From Cristatella mucedo (lineage: Eukaryota > Bryozoa > Phylactolaemata > Cristatellidae), in NCBI GenBank assembly GCA_009760855.2, contig WPIO01000008.1, positions 12,054,501 to 12,118,500 on the forward strand: a stretch of DNA of 64,000 bases. Reading direction: 5' to 3'. The position numbers and the translations under genes were made by a program. Shown piece after piece: positions 1 through 64,000 of this stretch. How positions within the stretch are numbered: position 1 is the stretch's first letter; each line of letters opens with the position of its first letter. Below the pieces are notes generated by a model, which searched no databases, had not been told where the DNA came from, and saw only the letters and a list, made by a program, of their open reading frames with translations.

Positions 1-51
1 CCGTTCCGTGCACGTAGGCGGCTTCGTGTGCAGAGCACTTATGGGAGCGGA

Positions 52-51159
<51,108 letters not shown>

Positions 51160-51440
51160 CCAGGTTTTATCTGCGAATTTTTTAATGGTCCAGCTGCCTT
51201 GGTGGGATGTCGCCTGCTTTTGCAAGTTTTTTTTTTGGTTTTTAATAACTCGGCGATTCGCATACGCCGGCCTTGCTTTGCCTTTTTTTCCCAGTGCCCA
51301 GGTTTCGTTGGACTTTTATTTTTCCAGCCCCTTCGCATGGTAAATGGCCCTCTGGACTCGGGCTCCACGAGCGTTTGCTCTTCTGCCATTCGACTTCACG
51401 TCGCGTCCATTGTAAATAAAGAGCAGCTGGCAGATCGGCC
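51160..51440 (+). promoter_or_regulatory. RIC1: RIC1 3' UTR with AATAAA at 51415-51420
   Basis: A canonical AATAAA lies 256 nt after the stop codon and is the first on this strand. Cleavage would be expected about 10-30 nt further on. The region has no plausible coding content. Confidence 0.65.
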
Positions 51441-52120
51441 CACTGTCGCCTTGGTAATGACCTGCCTCTGCCTGCTCTGTGGTCAGCTGGGGAGCTTGTA
51501 TCGTCGTTGGTGCGATTATCAGCAAGTGGTCGCTGCACAGACTTGAACGGTACCACCGCTACGTTCCCACCCTAGCACCGTGATTATCGATGATCTCGGT
51601 CGGTGCCCTAGCTACTCGAGAGCCTGCTTGACACCCAGCGGACAGACTGAGCGCTTTTTTGTCTCACTTCGGGGTGGTCGTCTCTCATCTGTCCCTCCTA
51701 CCACCCACCCCTCCGGTGCCACCTGTCGATGGCCTTGGCCCAAGCGTTTTCATTCACCGTTGCACGCGCCGACTAGTCGAATATTGCGTAGCCTGACGTA
51801 TTCAAGCGCTAGGAGATGTAGTTTGTGGACCTGCCGGTCGAAGGCACACTTTCCTCCACAGTCACAGTTTTCCTGTCACAGTTCCCGTTATCGCATATAG
51901 CACCGAAGCCGTTGCTCTCTGCCGAGAAAGCTGTCGTCCAGATTTTCGTGGTCTCGATTTTTCGACCCGATCGGCGACCCAAGCGTCGCGGGTTAGGAAT
52001 CTAATCCGTTTTGGAACTGGGTTGGTAACCCGGATCATGATTTCCGACGGCATACTGTGACAAAATATAATTCGTTATCGAGCCCAGTAGAAAATTGTGA
52101 AAATTCGTTCCTGCACTACA

Positions 52121-52421
52121 AATAGTAAACAACCAATGAAATTTGGGCATCTACCTAAATAGTAAACAACCTATGATGAAGCCTGTAGGTGGGCTGTGGT
52201 AGGTGTTTGGGCATCTACCTAAATAGTAAACAACCTATGATGAAGCCTGTAGGTGGGCTGTGGTAGGTGTTTGGGCGTCTACCTAAATAGTAAACAACCT
52301 ATGATGAAGCCTGTAGGTGGGCTGTGGTAGGTGTTTGGGCATCTACCTAAATAGTAAACAACCTATGATGAAGCCTGTAGGTGGGCTGTGGTAGGTGTTT
52401 GGGCATCTACCTAGCTGCGTT
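52121..52421. repeat. 64-bp tandem repeat, about 4.3 copies
   Basis: Units start at 52142, 52206, 52270 and 52334, with a partial unit at 52398 and a partial left end from 52121. Copies differ by one base (GCATCTACC versus GCGTCTACC). It lies between the two convergent genes. Confidence 0.97.
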
Positions 52422-52624
52422 CAATTATACCTATAAAGACATCATGCTCGTTGTTTTTAAACATTGCTTAAAATGCTTCTCAACTCAGGTGAAGCACGGA
52501 ATTGGTTTGGGTACCGAAAACAAGCAATTAAGCCACTGCAGCTGGTGATGAATATGCAAGGCTAGCTTACCTAATAAATACCAGAGGTTTGACCGTGTGT
52601 CTCCTTTGCTGAATTTGCTTGGTT

Positions 52625-52920
52625 GGCTGAAGGGCGATCTTACACTGACCCATAGTGCCTGCCACGGCTTGGCTGTTTCATACAATAGCTGGACTGCAGC
52701 ACGTTTCAGCCTCCTCATGCCGACAGGTCCTCAGTGGACACTAAATTAGCTCTTTTGATTCCTCTTCTTAAAGACCGTTGCCGGCAGAAGCTTTTGCCGT
52801 GCAGGTTCTAGACGGTTCTACCCTTAAGCTTTCTACTCACCTGCTGCCGACTATGGGGCATTCTTTCCAGTCGTCCTAAGCTGCTACTTCCAACGGAGAT
52901 ACATTCATACACGTTCTTCA
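52625..52920 (+). mobile_element. L2-like LINE remnant (family B)
   Basis: TGCCACGGCTTGGCTG, TCAGTGGACACTAAATTAGC and AAAGACCGTTG match the family B C-terminal coding region, with deletions. It lies between the two convergent genes. Confidence 0.65.
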
Positions 52921-53721
52921 TTTGAGTTTACACCGACAATCATCATATCATTGCGGTATAATGAATGGCAGATTGCTAGCACCAATATTTTTAGCACGTG
53001 GTTCAAAAAATAAGTATGAATTATTTTGCCTCGGTGAACTTTTTTGGCAATTGTGAGTGCTTATCAACTCATAGCCATTATTATGCTCAGACAATTGTGA
53101 TGCTCCTAGCCCACTGGGTTCGGTCCGTAACCCAGAACCGGGCTCGTAAACCGAATCGTTTTTTGCCAACCTGGAGTGTTCCTTAACCGAGGCGTTCTAA
53201 AAACCGCGATCCCAAGGTGTAAGACGAAAAGTGAGTGCTACTGACCGCCACTTTTGGCTGTTCAAGCTGACACTTATCTGATCACTTGATTTGGTCAGTC
53301 CGAAGACGAAGCACCCACCCCCCAGCCTCGTCCCATTCCACAATAAACAAACGCGGCCCTGCCCGGATCAGGTCGGCAAAAACATGCCGTACAAATCTGA
53401 TCAAATACGATTCGATGGTTCTAGAATGGGCCAATGGCCTTATGGGAAGAGCACTTCAGGTGGGGGCAGCTCTACCGCACTGTGAGTGCACAGACCCGAC
53501 ATTTGACTGCAGCAACTAACAGCCTTACGGTTACACCCCAACTCGATTAGCCAATATAGCCCTGCTGACAGCTCTCTCCCTCATCGGACACGGCAACATC
53601 GTTGATAGGCATACGAAGCAAGCAGTCGCACCGTAATTGGCGGTTTTCACGATCTTATATCCTCAGTGCTTGACCGAATGAATAAAATCCAAGTTCTTGT
53701 GGCTTGAGCGATCGGCGTCAG

Positions 53722-54520
53722 TTTATTGACAGTTTGAACAGCAGGCAGCAGCCGCTGCCACCCTTCGTCCCCCCATCCACGGAGAACCTGGATGGGGGGA
53801 CGAAGGCAGCTAGCTGTCCCACTTGAGGTCGAGCCAACCACGGGGCTTTGCAAAATGCAGCCCCTCAAGCCCAAGTGCGGACACCGTAAATTAAACCGAA
53901 TCCCTCAGGTTCGAGATAGCTCTCGGTTCGAGATCGGTTCACGACCACAGGTAAAGCAGGCAGCCATGCCAGTACTGCCACTTTCGTCAAGAGACAAAGT
54001 TGGGCTTACAAAAAAGGACGTTCAAGCGCAGTCGGGAGGTAAACTTGAGTAGCCGCGCGGCAGGAGAGCACACGCACGGCAATATCGTCGGAGGCGGCCA
54101 CAAAACGCTTTCAACAGCATCGTCAATGGCAGCCTCTCGCTACGCACCACAGCTGGCTGGGCCGAGTAAGGAAATTCGTGCACGCTTCCAGTGCACGACG
54201 TCATCTCCAGGAGCTTCCAAAACTTCTGCCAGCGAACGAACACAGCTCGTCACGTGCCACGAGCTCCTGCCATGGACCGTACCAACGATCGGCCAGGCCG
54301 CGCACACACCGTGGCCTGGCCGTGGCCGAGTTCGGGCCGGCCAAGGCTGCTTCGAGCGACGACGCACTTCCATTCCGCTGGCCGGCCTAGCGAACCGAGA
54401 GGCGCCCGGCGGCGGCACAAGGTAGAAAACGGGAGGAGAATCGCAGCGACAGAAGAAGAGAGCAGAGCCAGGCCGCTTTGCTCGCGAGCCGCTCGCACGC
54501 GCACAAGAATTGCGGCAGCG
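53722..54520 (-). promoter_or_regulatory. 3' UTR of the PHF3/DIDO1-like gene, AATAAA at 53722-53727
   Basis: Read on the - strand, the first AATAAA seen after the stop codon is at 53727-53722, giving a 3' UTR of about 800 nt. A perfect 16-bp hairpin lies 36 nt upstream of it. The end was not otherwise verified. Confidence 0.45.
53763..53805. repeat. Perfect inverted repeat (16-bp stem, 11-nt loop)
   Basis: The arm 53763-53778 (CTTCGTCCCCCCATCC) is exactly reverse-complemented at 53790-53805. In the - strand transcript it would form a G/C-rich hairpin just before the poly(A) signal. It could also be a palindromic duplication formed during replication. Confidence 0.9.

Positions 54521-64000
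<9,480 letters not shown>

Larger units (their letters stand above)
51441..53721. other. Intergenic region between convergent genes
   Basis: About 2.3 kb, with the 64-bp tandem repeat and the family B LINE remnant. No other gene is apparent. GGGTAACC-like short repeats near 52020 and 53110 were seen but not classified. Confidence 0.6.

Overview
This is nuclear DNA of an animal, probably an invertebrate. The evidence is two large multi-exon genes with GT-AG introns, many L2/CR1-type non-LTR retrotransposon fragments, tRNA-derived SINEs and long dinucleotide microsatellites. The species cannot be named from the sequence. No prokaryotic gene, CRISPR array or defence system is present.

Two genes converge tail to tail. 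On the + strand, bases 52-51159 carry the orthologue of RIC1, the Rab6 guanine-nucleotide-exchange subunit of the RIC1-RGP1 complex at the Golgi. I could place 27 coding exons with matching phases, a weakly supported exon 2 and one further tentative exon, together about 1,490 residues (human RIC1 is about 1,420). Coding for parts of the first beta-propeller was not found in the introns at 193-3124 and 3975-13847. The 3' UTR ends near an AATAAA at 51415.

On the - strand, bases 64000 down to 54521 carry the last ten exons (1,029 residues) of a PHF3/DIDO1-family transcription regulator. In order they encode a TFIIS-M domain, a Cys-containing FDRNCKICTG motif, a SPOC domain split over four exons, and a low-complexity Ala/Pro/Tyr-rich tail ending in an RG/RS-rich segment. 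The start of the gene, with any PHD finger, lies beyond the right edge. A candidate poly(A) signal is at 53722-53727.

The rest is repeats. RIC1 introns hold at least three related families of 5'-truncated L2-like LINEs in both orientations (best copy 14920-16467, a 431-codon open RT frame), tRNA-headed SINEs, and large (CT)n arrays. The 2.3-kb intergenic gap holds a 64-bp tandem repeat and an old LINE remnant. Most open reading frames in the window are antisense or microsatellite shadows.

The most notable points are two RIC1 splice acceptors lying directly after LINE 3' tails, a SINE family ending in the tail of the resident LINE, an inverted SINE pair, two perfect hairpins (one just upstream of a poly(A) signal), and a Pol II CTD-like SPYSPTQ motif in the SPOC protein. 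I did not find a wholly new biological system.
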